Assembly (NCBI RefSeq): GCF_018863415.1
Contig: NZ_JAHKSN010000009.1
Location: forward strand, 62,001-126,000
Reading direction: 5' to 3'
Source: Deinococcus aestuarii
GTDB taxonomy: Bacteria > Deinococcota > Deinococci > Deinococcales > Deinococcaceae
Length of the DNA stretch: 64,000 nt
Shown piece by piece: positions 11,374 to 32,636 of this stretch (its first letter is position 1; each line of letters opens with the position of its first letter). The notes below the pieces were generated by a model. It saw only the letters and a program-made list of their open reading frames with translations. It was not told where the DNA came from and ran no database searches. Both the position numbers and the translations under genes were made by a program.

Positions 11374-11661
11374 GGACTGAGCGTGCCACGGACCGCCCCC
11401 GCCGCTCTGACCGGCGAGCTTAAGGCGACTTCACGCTCGGCGGCGAGCTGCCGGGCGCCGGGACCGGGCGGGAGCGGTGTGCCCGGGGAGGTTCGCCATC
11501 CCGTTCAGGCTCCCGCCAGGTGGGGCCGGGCGAAGTGCACCCCGGGTTCCAGGACGGCACGGTTAAGGTTCACAGAAGGTCTGCCCGTCAGGCTTCTCAC
11601 CTCGTTCCCAGGAATGCTGATGGGGCCAGAGCGGGCGCGCCCTGTGGCCGAGGAGCACTCC

Positions 11662-12873
11662 ATGCCAGACCACACCCCACCTCCGCTGGGCTGGGACCTG
11701 ACCGAGCCACACACCGCCCTCTCCTCTTTTCTGGGCACCCTGCCCGCCCCACCGCGACTGCTCGCCCTGGGGGAGCCCACCCACGGTCTCGACGCCTTCC
11801 CCGCCTGGCGCAACCGCGTCTTTCGCACGCTGGTCGAACGCCACGGATTCCGGTCCATCGCCATCGAGAGTGACAGCATCGCTGGGCTGCGGGTGAATGC
11901 CCACGTCACGTCGGGCCACGGCTCCCTGGATGAGGTCATGCGGACGGGCTTCAGCCACGGCTTCGGCGCGGTGAGGGCCAATCGGGAACTGGTCGAGTGG
12001 ATGCGGGACTTCAATACGGGCCGTGAGCCCGGAGACCACCTGCGTTTCTACGGTTTCGACCCTCCCCTGGAGTTCTGGGCCCCCAGCCCCCGGGCCAGCC
12101 TGCACGCCTTCCTGAGCGCGCATCTGGATGGCGTTCCCGTGGACGCGGCCACCCTCGAACGCCTCTGCGGGGAAGACGCCCGCTGGGCCAACCCGGCGGC
12201 CGTCATGGACCCGGCGCAGTCCATCGGCGACAACGACGAAGCGCGGCAGCTCCGGCGGCTGGCCGACGACCTCTCCACCCTGCTGCGAACCGCGGCGCCG
12301 GGGCTGGCCGCACAGCCCGGCCTCTGGGAGGCGCAGTTGCACGCTCGGACGGCGACGGGCCTCCTGCGCTACCACGCGCGGCTGGCGGACCGGGCGCCGA
12401 ACCGGGACCGCCTGGAGCGAGCGTCGGCGTTGCGGGACCTGATGATGGCGGACAACCTGAGCGCCGTCGCCGGGCGAGAAGAGGAGCGCGGGCCGACCCT
12501 CGTGTTTGCCCACAACGCCCACCTGCAACGCCACATCAGCGCGATGAGACTGGGCGACCTCAGGGTGGAGTGGTGGAGCGCCGGGGCACATGTCGGCACC
12601 CGCCTCGGCCGCCGGTACGCCTTCATTGCGAGTGACCTGGGAAGGGCGCCGGAAAAGGGCGTCGGGGAACCGGCCCCGGACACGCTGGCGGGCGCCCTGA
12701 TGGACCGGGCCGGTCCGGCCACCCTGTTCGCCTCCCGGCGGCTGAGCGCCGCGCTCCCACAGCCCCTGGTCAGGAGGACGGACGTTCCTGTCCAGGCCGG
12801 GTACTTTCCCCTGGAGGCGCGACACCTGCTCCTCGCGGACGGCGTGCTCTTCGTGAGGGACGCGACGAGCTGA
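11662..12873 (+). CDS. Erythromycin esterase family protein
   Basis: This 403-residue protein carries the Ere-family landmarks. LGEPTHGLDAF (Glu and His of the active site) is at about residue 35, followed by FRSIAIESDS, a FYGFDPP block, and HNAHLQRH late in the protein. The resistance enzymes EreA and EreB open the macrolide ring, but most chromosomal members have unknown substrates. AGGAG is six bases before the ATG at 11662. It is a single gene with intergenic DNA on both sides, so no pathway can be assigned. Confidence 0.8.
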   Translation: MPDHTPPPLGWDLTEPHTALSSFLGTLPAPPRLLALGEPTHGLDAFPAWRNRVFRTLVERHGFRSIAIESDSIAGLRVNAHVTSGHGSLDEVMRTGFSHGFGAVRANRELVEWMRDFNTGREPGDHLRFYGFDPPLEFWAPSPRASLHAFLSAHLDGVPVDAATLERLCGEDARWANPAAVMDPAQSIGDNDEARQLRRLADDLSTLLRTAAPGLAAQPGLWEAQLHARTATGLLRYHARLADRAPNRDRLERASALRDLMMADNLSAVAGREEERGPTLVFAHNAHLQRHISAMRLGDLRVEWWSAGAHVGTRLGRRYAFIASDLGRAPEKGVGEPAPDTLAGALMDRAGPATLFASRRLSAALPQPLVRRTDVPVQAGYFPLEARHLLLADGVLFVRDATS

Positions 12874-12952
12874 GCGGATCGGGGCCGCGGGGCCCGTCGG
12901 GGTTCTCGAGGACGGCCACGTTCAACGGCCGAGGCGGCTCATTCGGTCCCCG

Positions 12953-13648
12953 TCACGGGGCCGACCCCCCCGCGCCCGCCTCCACGATGCCGAATTCCTG
13001 CACCCGGCCCCGGGAGTCGAGCCCGAAGATCAGCGTCCAGCCCCCACGCGGGCCGCGCTCGAAGGTGGCCGTGCGGGTGTAGTAGGTCAGGCCGCCGCCC
13101 CGCGTCACCCGCTCGCCGAGCACCCGCGTCTCCGCCCCGTAGGCTTCCAGGCCGCTGCGGCGGTAAGCCCGGAAGTCGGCGAGGTCCCGCCAGTCCGCGC
13201 GCACGGCGGGCAGGAACGCCGCCCACACCTCCTCCAGCCGCTCGCTGTACAGCAGCCCGGTCAGCTCCCGGCCCCGGGCGATGGGATCGAGCGTGGACGT
13301 GGGTGCGGGGCTGGGCGTGGGGGCTGGAGGAGGCGTCGCCGGAACCGCAGGAGAGACGGGCCGCGCGGGAATGGCGGGCGTCTCGGCGGGCACCGGCGCC
13401 GGGGTGGCCTGGACGGGGGCCGGGGGAGGGGAGGGCGCCACAACCGGGGGGGTGGAGGCGGGACTGGTCGGCGCGTCCGGCACCCTCTGCACCGGAACGG
13501 GTGCCGGGGTCGCCGCGACCACCGGGTTGGGGGAGACCTCGGCGGCGGAGGCGGGCCGCACGAGCAGGCTCTGGACTCCGTACAAGACGGCGAGCGTCAG
13601 CACGACCAGCGCCGCGCCGACGAACAGGCCCTCCTCCGTGCGATTCAT
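12953..13648 (-). CDS. Membrane-anchored protein with Pro/Ala linker
   Basis: A 231-residue protein in three parts: an N-terminal membrane anchor (FVGAALVVLTLAVLYGVQSLLV, residues about 9-30), a long linker of Pro, Ala, Val, Thr and Ser (about 40-125), and a C-terminal globular domain of about 105 residues. The last part (ELTGLLYSERLEEVWAAFLP, then a TATFERGPRGGWTLIFGLD strand) resembles the DUF3887/SnoaL-like folds. It is probably exported and spans part of the cell envelope. GGAGG five bases before ATG 13648 sets the start. Function unknown. Confidence 0.65.
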   Translation of the reverse strand: MNRTEEGLFVGAALVVLTLAVLYGVQSLLVRPASAAEVSPNPVVAATPAPVPVQRVPDAPTSPASTPPVVAPSPPPAPVQATPAPVPAETPAIPARPVSPAVPATPPPAPTPSPAPTSTLDPIARGRELTGLLYSERLEEVWAAFLPAVRADWRDLADFRAYRRSGLEAYGAETRVLGERVTRGGGLTYYTRTATFERGPRGGWTLIFGLDSRGRVQEFGIVEAGAGGSAP

Positions 13649-13718
13649 CCCCACCTCCGTGATGGGCCCCGTTATAGGTCAGGCCGGGAGAGGAAAATGC
13701 GACGGGCGCCGCTCAGCC

Positions 13719-14732
13719 CTACAGCTCCACCGGCAGGCCGCTGCGCGCACTCTCGTAGCCGCCGAGCACCAGCCGCACGCTCTCGCGGCCGTCCTCCCCG
13801 GTGCAGATCACGGGCCTGCCCTCCCGCACCGACGCGACGAAGTGCGCCACGCTGCGCACATGCGCGTTCCCCGGGTTCGCCGCGTCGTACCACGTCTCGT
13901 CGCCCTCGCCCCAGCCCCCGAAGTCGAAGGTGCGGTGAAGGTGGCGCAGCCGGGGCTTGCCCAGCCGGTTGCTGCACTCCAGCGCCCCCGCCGTGCCGTA
14001 CACCGCGAAGCTCTCCTCCCACCCGGTCGCCGTCCAGGCCGTCTCCACGCTCGCCAGCGCCCCGCTCTCGAACTCCAGGTTGGCGACGGCTGTGTCCTCG
14101 ACCTCGATGTCGAACTTCAGCGTGTTCATGCGGGCATAGATGCTGCGGACTTCCCCCCCCAGGTAGCGCGCGAGGTCCATCAGGTGGCAGCCGTTGTCGA
14201 GCAGGGTGCCGCCCCCGCTCGCCGCGAGGCTGCCGAAGGCCCCCCGCACCTCGGGCGCCCCGCCCCAGTCGTGCGCCTGCCGCAGCCGCATGAAGGTCAC
14301 CCGCCCGATTCGCCCCTCGTCGATCAGCCGTCGGGCCGTCTCCACCAGCGGATTCGAGCGCAGGTGGTGGTTCGTCTGGAGCACCACCCCCGCCTCCCGC
14401 GCCGCCGCGATCATCGCGTCGCAGGCGGCGAGGTCGAGCGAGAGCGGCTTCTCGCACAGGACGTGAATGCCCCGCCCCAGGGCGGCGAGCGCGGCGGGCG
14501 CGTGGAAGGCGTTCGGCGTGCAGATGCTCACCGCCTGGATGGCCTCGCGCTCCAACATCGCCTCGAAGTCCGCATAGCCCCGCGCCTGCCACTCCCCCTC
14601 ACGCCCGGTGCGCGTCACCTCGCTGGGATCGGCGAAGGCCACCACGTTCGCCCCTGCCAGCCGGTAGCCCTCGTAGTGCCGCGACGAGATCGCCCCCGCC
14701 CCGATGATGCCGACGTTCAGAACCTGGGTCAT
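13719..14732 (-). CDS. Gfo/Idh/MocA-family oxidoreductase
   Basis: A 337-residue NAD(P)-dependent sugar or cyclitol dehydrogenase homologue. The Rossmann motif is [18 protein letters not shown] at the N-terminus; the catalytic-lysine motif [11 protein letters not shown] is at about residue 90; the [15 protein letters not shown] block lies in the substrate domain. The ATG overlaps the stop of the ThuA gene (ATGA), so the two are translated together. Gfo/Idh plus ThuA pairs commonly act on sugars or their derivatives. Exact substrate unknown. Confidence 0.88.
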   Translation of the reverse strand: MTQVLNVGIIGAGAISSRHYEGYRLAGANVVAFADPSEVTRTGREGEWQARGYADFEAMLEREAIQAVSICTPNAFHAPAALAALGRGIHVLCEKPLSLDLAACDAMIAAAREAGVVLQTNHHLRSNPLVETARRLIDEGRIGRVTFMRLRQAHDWGGAPEVRGAFGSLAASGGGTLLDNGCHLMDLARYLGGEVRSIYARMNTLKFDIEVEDTAVANLEFESGALASVETAWTATGWEESFAVYGTAGALECSNRLGKPRLRHLHRTFDFGGWGEGDETWYDAANPGNAHVRSVAHFVASVREGRPVICTGEDGRESVRLVLGGYESARSGLPVEL

Positions 14733-15475
14733 GCGCCCTCTCCCGCCCGCTCGGGCAGGGGCTCCAGGGGCTGGCGGTTCCCGAACGCGCGGGGAGCGCT
14801 CGCCGTCGGCGCGGCCCAGCGCGACCCGTTGGCGATCACCCGCAGCACGCCCTCGTGGTGGTAGGTCGGATACGTCTCGTGCCCGGGCCGGAAGTAGAAG
14901 ATCTTCCCGCTCCCGCGCGTGAAGGTGCAGCCCGACCGGAAGACCTCGCCCCCGGTGAACCAGCTCACGAAGATCAGTTCGTCGGGCGCGGGGATGTCGA
15001 AGTGCTCGCCGTACATCTCCTCGGCGGGCAGCTCCAGATACTCGCCGACCCCGTGCGCGATGGGGTGGGCGGGGTTGACCACCCACAGCCGCTCCTTGTC
15101 GGTCGCCTCGCGCCACTTCAGGTCGCAGCTCGTGCCCATCAGCCGCTTGAAGGGCTTGCTGAAGTGCCCCGAGTGCAGCACGATCAGCCCCATGCCGTCC
15201 CACACGCGGGCGACCACCCGGTCCACCACCTCGTCCGAGACGGCCCCGTGCGCCTTGTGCCCCCACCAGACGAGCACGTCGGTCGAGTCCAGGACCTCCT
15301 GCGTCAGCCCGTGTTCCGGCTCGTCGAGGGTGGCGGTGCGGACCTCCGTCAGCCCCTGGGCGCGCAGCCCGTCGGCGATGGCCTGGTGGATGCCCTGCGG
15401 GTAGATCGCCCGGACGGCGGGGTTCTCGTGCTCGTGGCGGAACTCGTTCCAGATGGTGACGCGGGGCTGGGTCAT
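14729..15475 (-). CDS. ThuA-domain protein (trehalose-utilisation type)
   Basis: This 248-residue protein has the ThuA glutamine-amidotransferase-like fold: [53 protein letters not shown] and a late [17 protein letters not shown] block with conserved histidines. ThuA/ThuB act in 3-keto-sugar processing in rhizobia. Here the following Gfo/Idh gene would be the ThuB-like partner. AGGA lies nine bases before the ATG. Family sure, reaction inferred. Confidence 0.85.
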   Translation of the reverse strand: MTQPRVTIWNEFRHEHENPAVRAIYPQGIHQAIADGLRAQGLTEVRTATLDEPEHGLTQEVLDSTDVLVWWGHKAHGAVSDEVVDRVVARVWDGMGLIVLHSGHFSKPFKRLMGTSCDLKWREATDKERLWVVNPAHPIAHGVGEYLELPAEEMYGEHFDIPAPDELIFVSWFTGGEVFRSGCTFTRGSGKIFYFRPGHETYPTYHHEGVLRVIANGSRWAAPTASAPRAFGNRQPLEPLPERAGEGA

Positions 15476-15561
15476 GGGAGTCGTCCTTGCGGGGAGTGGG
15501 GCGGGGGGGAAGGACAGGGTAGAGAAAAGCCGCCTGCGAGTTTAAACGACGGCGAGAGCCT

Positions 15562-15680
15562 GGGTAACCCCTCAGTCAGCTTCGCTGACAGCTCCCCCCA
15601 AAGGGAGCCAGGAAGCCAAGCCAGAGCAACGGCATCTCTTGCCTCCCTTTGAGGGGCGGTGGTCCGGAGGGCCGGACTCG
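15562..15680. repeat. Dispersed intergenic repeat A, copy 2
   Basis: This fuller copy of the repeat at 1742-1846 includes the palindromic CAGTCAGCTTCGCTGACAG core absent from copy 1. Both share the AAAGGGAGCC and ATCTCTTGCCTCC blocks. It lies upstream of the ThuA gene on non-coding DNA. Similar CTCAGTCAGCTTCGCTGAC-type sequences occur as short dispersed repeats in other bacteria. Confidence 0.7.
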
Positions 15681-15771
15681 TGGAGCTGCTTGCAGAGAGG
15701 TCAACCTCAGCGAAACCGCGCGCAGTCGCAGCAGACCGTTTCAAAGGGTAAAAACGCCCCCCCAGCACACC

Positions 15772-15824
15772 CGAACACCACCCCCCGTCCGAGCGTCAGC
15801 GCATCGGCAGAGGGGTGGTGTTCG
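15772..15824. other. 13-bp perfect inverted repeat
   Basis: CGAACACCACCCC (15772-15784) pairs exactly with GGGGTGGTGTTCG (15812-15824) around a 27-base loop. It lies 36 bases past the stop of the urate operon on the same strand. It may end or protect that transcript, although there is no T tract directly after the stem. Confidence 0.5.
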
Positions 15825-15859
15825 CTTCCGGGTCAGTTGTGGCGCCGTGGCCCGAGCCC

Positions 15860-19006
<3,147 letters not shown>

Positions 19007-19095
19007 GCGGACCTCCCTGCGGTTGGGCGTAGCCTCGGCACACGCCCGGAGAGACGACCGGGCCAGGGCCGCCGGCGGGCCAAACTCCTTAGCCA

Positions 19096-19107
19096 TCTAT
19101 GTATCGA
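19096..19107. promoter_or_regulatory. Candidate HucR operator
   Basis: TCTATGTATCGA is an imperfect dyad (8 of 12 positions symmetric) just downstream of the urate operon -10 box, between that operon and hucR. In D. radiodurans, HucR represses uricase from a dyad in the shared promoter region and urate relieves this. The match to the published site was not checked. Confidence 0.45.
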
Positions 19108-19115
19108 GTAGGGCC

Positions 19116-19145
19116 ATCGTAGGCGGTCGCCGTCTCCCTTGTCAA
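19116..19145 (-). promoter_or_regulatory. Sigma-70-type promoter of urate operon
   Basis: On the minus strand, TTGACA (19140-19145) and TACGAT (19116-19121) are 18 bases apart. The transcription start would fall about 100 bases before the permease ATG, next to the candidate HucR dyad. Confidence 0.65.
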
Positions 19146-19256
19146 TAGGTGGAAGGTTTTGCCACCCAGTAGAAATTGAGGGGCGATTGGCCCCGTCCCG
19201 CTCCCGGCAGGCCCCCCGCCCCATGCTAGGCTCGTTCCCCGGCGAGAGCCCCACCC

Positions 19257-19790
19257 ATGACCTCCTCCCCGACCTCCGACTTTCTCACGCGCATCCGGGA
19301 CGACTGGGAACGGGTCCGGCCCGGGCTCGACTCGGGCCCGATGTTGACGGTGGTGTTGCTGGGCCGCCTCCACGCCGCCCTGGGCCGGGGGACCGAGCCT
19401 ACGTACCTGCCCGACGGGATCAACGCGGCGGGCTGGGACCTGCTGCTGACGCTGTACCGTTCCGCGCCCCCGGAAGGCCTGACGCCCACCGGGCTCAGCA
19501 CCCTCGCCGCCATCAGCGGGCCGTCGATGACGAACCGGATTCAGCGTTTGCTGGAAAAGCAGTTGGTGGAGCGGCGCGGCGGGGAAGAGGACCGCCGCTC
19601 GGTCCGGATTCACCTCAGCCCGCAGGGACGCGCCCTGGTGGAACGCCTCTTGCCCGACCATCTCGCCCGCACGGCCCGGGTCCTGTCCGCGCTCGACCCG
19701 GCGGAGACCGAACAACTCCGCTACCTCGCCGCCCGGTTGCTCGGGGGGCTGGAGGCCCAGGACGAGGCGTCCGCGCAGGCGCCAGACTGA
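19257..19790 (+). CDS. hucR: Urate-responsive MarR regulator HucR
   Basis: A 177-residue MarR-family winged-helix protein. The run INAAGWDLLLTLYRSAPPEG and the ISGPS..NRI.RLLEK recognition helix match D. radiodurans HucR nearly word for word, as I recall it. The urate-sensing residues (Trp20, Asp73, Arg106 in HucR) correspond to Trp17, Asp61 and Arg94 here, with the same spacing after a nine-residue shorter N-terminal segment. It is divergent from the uricase operon, as in D. radiodurans. It should repress that operon until urate binds. No strong ribosome-binding site precedes the ATG. Confidence 0.93.
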   Translation: MTSSPTSDFLTRIRDDWERVRPGLDSGPMLTVVLLGRLHAALGRGTEPTYLPDGINAAGWDLLLTLYRSAPPEGLTPTGLSTLAAISGPSMTNRIQRLLEKQLVERRGGEEDRRSVRIHLSPQGRALVERLLPDHLARTARVLSALDPAETEQLRYLAARLLGGLEAQDEASAQAPD

Positions 19791-19924
19791 GGACTGGGTG
19801 GGCGTGACTCGCAGGCCCATGGCGAACACGACCTCATGCAGGCGACCAGGAACCACAGGGGCACACCCCCGCCCGCCGTCCGGTTGTGTAGGGCCCTGAA
19901 GTTGAAGTCGGGGGAGACCTGGCT

Positions 19925-20629
19925 ATGCCCCGGATAGGCTGTACGGCAGATGTTTCGCCGAGCGACGCCAACTATTCTCGGAAAGTGATCCATGCTCACT
20001 GGCCGCTCTACGGCCTGACTTTACGTACTCCTCGCCTTGAGCTGCGTTACCCTCGCGAACCCGAATTGGGACAATTTGCAGAGATCGCGGCCAATGGCGT
20101 AAGTAGGCCGGGCCAACGGACCTTCCTGACTCCCTGGACAGAGCTTCTACCTGAACAACGTGGCTTATGTGTCATCCAGAATCATTGGGGAAGCAAAGCC
20201 GAGTGGGGAATTCATAGTCGGGTCCTCAATTTGGGCGTTTTTGCAGAAGGACAGCCTATAGGAATGGTGTCGCTCAGAGGCAAGGAGTTTTCGGTTCTTC
20301 GTGAGGTCACGACAGGCTCCTGGTTGGGGCTGGATTTTCAGGGGCAAGGCTATGGGACGGGAGCCCGTATCGCGCTCCTGCATTTCGCCTTTGAGAATCT
20401 TGGAGCAGTCGCCGCACGGACCGAGGTCTTCCAAGAAAATGCAGCCTCTCAGGGAGTGTCCAGAAAGCTGGGATATCGGCCTGATGGGCTCTCCAGAGAT
20501 GTTCTTGACGGGCAGGTGATCGTATCCGACAGGCTACGTCTCACGCGAGAACGTTGGCGGCGTCCCCCCCATGTGTCTGTGACTGTTACAGGATTTGATC
20601 AGTGCCAGCATTTTTTCTCAGGGAAGTAG
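19925..20629 (+). CDS. GNAT-family N-acetyltransferase
   Basis: A 234-residue protein with the GNAT fold: TPRLELRYPREPEL at the start, IGMVSLRG strand, GSWLGLDFQGQGYGTGARIALLHFAFENLG (acetyl-CoA pyrophosphate loop Q-G-x-G-x-G) and VFQENAASQGVSRKLGYRPDG. It resembles RimJ/RimL-type or resistance acetyltransferases; substrate unknown. GC content is clearly lower than in neighbours and codon use is relaxed, which suggests recent transfer. GGGGGAG lies eight bases before the ATG at 19925. A GTG at 19985 would give a start closer to the family norm. Confidence 0.8.
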   Translation: MPRIGCTADVSPSDANYSRKVIHAHWPLYGLTLRTPRLELRYPREPELGQFAEIAANGVSRPGQRTFLTPWTELLPEQRGLCVIQNHWGSKAEWGIHSRVLNLGVFAEGQPIGMVSLRGKEFSVLREVTTGSWLGLDFQGQGYGTGARIALLHFAFENLGAVAARTEVFQENAASQGVSRKLGYRPDGLSRDVLDGQVIVSDRLRLTRERWRRPPHVSVTVTGFDQCQHFFSGK

Positions 20630-20706
20630 ATACCTCCGTTGGGTGTTGATGTGCAGCCGTGACGACGGTTGCGTTAGCAGCGGCTGGCAGGGAATAGAAG
20701 ATAGCC

Positions 20707-20823
20707 CTACTCCCTCTTCAAGGCATCTACGCCAGTTAGGACAGCGCTCGTCTCAACGGGTGCGTTCGGGCGAATATGGTTACGACCCGAAGAGGAGTTC
20801 TCCAGCACGGTTTTCTCGGACAT
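20707..20823 (-). CDS. Novel 38-residue small protein
   Basis: An ATG at 20823 follows GGAGAGAGGAGGG at a spacing of about four to five bases, one of the strongest ribosome-binding sites in the window. The frame runs 38 codons to TAG. The product starts MSEKTVLENSSSG and ends GVDALKRE. It is polar, without cysteine, membrane segment or signal peptide. It lies downstream of the IclR gene on the same strand, after an 8-bp hairpin, in the low-GC patch. I recognise no family. It could be a short regulatory peptide, a precursor peptide or a remnant. Confidence 0.4.
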   Translation of the reverse strand: MSEKTVLENSSSGRNHIRPNAPVETSAVLTGVDALKRE

Positions 20824-20858
20824 GGCACCCTCCTCTCTCCACACGGGTGAAGGCGAAC

Positions 20859-20885
20859 GGCCTGCCCAGGTGTTCTTGGCAGGCC
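20859..20885 (-). other. 8-bp hairpin after the IclR gene
   Basis: GGCCTGCC (20859-20866) pairs with GGCAGGCC (20878-20885) around 11 bases. On the minus strand it stands between the IclR stop and the small ORF at 20823. No T run follows, so it may be a weak terminator or an mRNA end structure. Confidence 0.45.
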
Positions 20886-20915
20886 ATCAAAGGTGGGAGG
20901 AACGTCTCGCCGAGT

Positions 20916-21716
20916 TCAGCCCCAGCCCAGGCGGACCGACACCTGCTCGGCGGCCTGGGTCATCCGCCCGGCGACCTCCGCGATCTGGTCCCGGCCGAAG
21001 CGTGAGGTGGGCGCGGAGACGCTCAGGGACGCCACGACCTGCCGGGTGTGGTCGCGGACGGGCACGGCCACGCAGCGCACGCCCAGTTCGCGCTCCTCGT
21101 CGTCCACGCTGTAGCCCTGCGCGCGCACCTGCCCCAGTTCGCGCACCAGCGCCGCGAGGGTGGTGATCGAGTGCGTCGTATAGGCCGGGAAGGGCCCGTC
21201 GCCGAGCTTTTGCCGGACATCCGTCTCGGGGCGCCAGGCGAGCAGGATTTTGCCCACCCCGGAAGCGTGCAGCGGCGCATTGTCGCCGAGGTGCGCGAAC
21301 ATCCGCATGAGCTGGCGGCCCTCCACCTGATGCACGTACACCGCCTCCGAGCCGTACAGCACGGCGAGGTTGACGGTTTCGTTCAGGTCCCGCACCAGCC
21401 CCTCCATCTCGGGGTGGGCGGACTGGATCAGGTTGCTGCGCTCGGTGAAGGCGAGCCCCACCTGATAGGCCCGCAGCCCCACGCTGTAGACACCGCTGGG
21501 TTCGTCCCACTCCACGAAGCCGTGCTGGCGCAGGGTCTCCAGCAGCCGGTAGGTCGTGCTCGCCGACAGGCCCACGTGCCGGGCGAGCACGCTCAGCGGC
21601 GCGCGGCGCAACTCCTTGAGGGCCAGCAGGACGGTCAGCCCCCTCTCCAGGGTGCGGACGCTGCTCGTCTCGCCGCTGCGGGTGCGGCCCGGTTTCTGCC
21701 GTGCGGTCGTCGTCAT
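20916..21716 (-). CDS. IclR-family transcriptional regulator
   Basis: A 266-residue regulator with an N-terminal winged helix (TLERGLTVLLALKELRRAPLSVLARHVGLSASTTYRLLETLRQHGFVE) and a C-terminal effector domain (LNETVNLAVLYGSEAVYVHQVEG, ASGVGKILLAW, DDEERELGVRCVAVPVRD). Within the family it resembles AllR/IclR-type sensors of glyoxylate or related acids. It is the most likely regulator of the ureide and glyoxylate genes beside it, acting at the TTTATYT dyads at 28393, 28495 and perhaps 23381. No ribosome-binding site is visible before the ATG. Confidence 0.88.
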   Translation of the reverse strand: MTTTARQKPGRTRSGETSSVRTLERGLTVLLALKELRRAPLSVLARHVGLSASTTYRLLETLRQHGFVEWDEPSGVYSVGLRAYQVGLAFTERSNLIQSAHPEMEGLVRDLNETVNLAVLYGSEAVYVHQVEGRQLMRMFAHLGDNAPLHASGVGKILLAWRPETDVRQKLGDGPFPAYTTHSITTLAALVRELGQVRAQGYSVDDEERELGVRCVAVPVRDHTRQVVASLSVSAPTSRFGRDQIAEVAGRMTQAAEQVSVRLGWG

Positions 21717-21774
21717 AGGGTTCGCCGAACAGGGTAGGGCGTCCGCCGCGCCGGGATTGTTCGGGCGGCAGGCG

Positions 21775-23343
<1,569 letters not shown>

Positions 23344-23380
23344 GGGAACCTCCTGAAGGGGTGAGAAACGCACAAGAAAT

Positions 23381-23411
23381 TTTATCTGGTGAAGATCGTT
23401 TCCAGTTTATC
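23381..23411. promoter_or_regulatory. Candidate IclR half-sites upstream of aceB
   Basis: TTTATCTG begins at 23381 and TTTATC at 23406, 25 bases apart and in the same orientation. The first resembles the left half of the gcl dyads. The stretch is AT-rich in a GC-rich setting and lies 38-68 bases before the aceB start. Confidence 0.4.
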
Positions 23412-23495
23412 CATTCAGGAGACCGGGGCAAGGTCAGTGGGCGTCTCCGGACGGGTAACGCCGCCGTGCCGACGCCTGGTGGGGGCCCGGGAGAG

Positions 23496-24788
<1,293 letters not shown>

Positions 24789-24790
24789 GG

Positions 24791-26478
<1,688 letters not shown>

Positions 26479-26486
26479 AGGCACCT

Positions 26487-26548
26487 CTAGGAGTTAGGAG
26501 TTAGGGATTAGGGGTTGGTTTTTTTCCTAATACCTAACCCCTAACTCC

Positions 26549-26550
<2 letters not shown>
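26487..26550. repeat. TTAGG-rich hairpin between gcl and hyi
   Basis: AGGAGTTAG-type arms on one side pair with CCTAATACCTAACCCCTAACTCCT on the other, around a T7 loop. The minus strand (mRNA sense) reads as repeated GGAGTTAGGGGTTAGG units with G runs that could fold as a quadruplex. It starts at the gcl stop and ends just before the hyi ribosome-binding site. It could act as an attenuator within the operon. Confidence 0.6.
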
Positions 26551-28327
<1,777 letters not shown>

Positions 28328-28348
28328 CTGCATTTCCTCCTTCACGGC

Positions 28349-28377
28349 AGCGTAAGGGGCAGGTCAGTCTTTGTCAA
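28349..28377 (-). promoter_or_regulatory. gcl operon promoter
   Basis: On the minus strand, consensus TTGACA (28372-28377) and TACGCT (28349-28354) are 17 bases apart. It is a strong sigma-70-type match pointing at gcl. Confidence 0.75.
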
Positions 28378-28392
28378 CCTATAGAAGTGTTT

Positions 28393-28410
28393 TTTATCTG
28401 ATAAAATAAA
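28393..28410. promoter_or_regulatory. IclR-type operator 1 (gcl side)
   Basis: TTTATCTGATAAAATAAA. The first 13 bases, TTTATC-T-GATAAA, are a perfect palindrome. The dyad ends 15 bases before the gcl -35 box. It matches operator 2 read from the other strand (TTTATCTC..GAAATAAA). Confidence 0.65.
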
Positions 28411-28494
28411 TTGGGTGGTCTGGGGACGCGCTGGGACGTTGGAGAGTGCGAGGCTAGTCTCTTGGCCTCTCTCCGTACAGGAGGGTCTGGAGCG

Positions 28495-28512
28495 TTTATT
28501 TCAAGAGATAAA
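28495..28512. promoter_or_regulatory. IclR-type operator 2 (ureide side)
   Basis: TTTATTTCAAGAGATAAA is an 18-bp dyad with seven of eight arm positions paired. It ends exactly 15 bases before the -35 box of the plus-strand promoter, mirroring operator 1. Confidence 0.65.
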
Positions 28513-28527
28513 AAACCTATCCAGACT

Positions 28528-28556
28528 TTGACAATCCTCGATGTGGCATGTTACAC
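28528..28556 (+). promoter_or_regulatory. Promoter of the ureide operon
   Basis: TTGACA (28528-28533) followed after 17 bases by TTACAC (28551-28556). It points at the malate synthase-like gene at 28649 and the allC, allB and aminohydrolase genes behind it. Confidence 0.65.
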
Positions 28557-28648
28557 CGTAGACACCACGACAGCTCCCCCGGCCCACGTCGCCTCCCATC
28601 GACCACCTCCGACCTTCCCCAGCCCGGGCTGGCCCTTCTGGAGACCCT

Positions 28649-32632
<3,984 letters not shown>

Positions 32633-32636
<4 letters not shown>

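Noticed and set aside
20595..21005. Plus-strand frame of 136 codons after the GNAT gene
   Set aside because: It runs antisense into the IclR gene, has no family likeness, and its region is better explained by the small minus-strand ORF.
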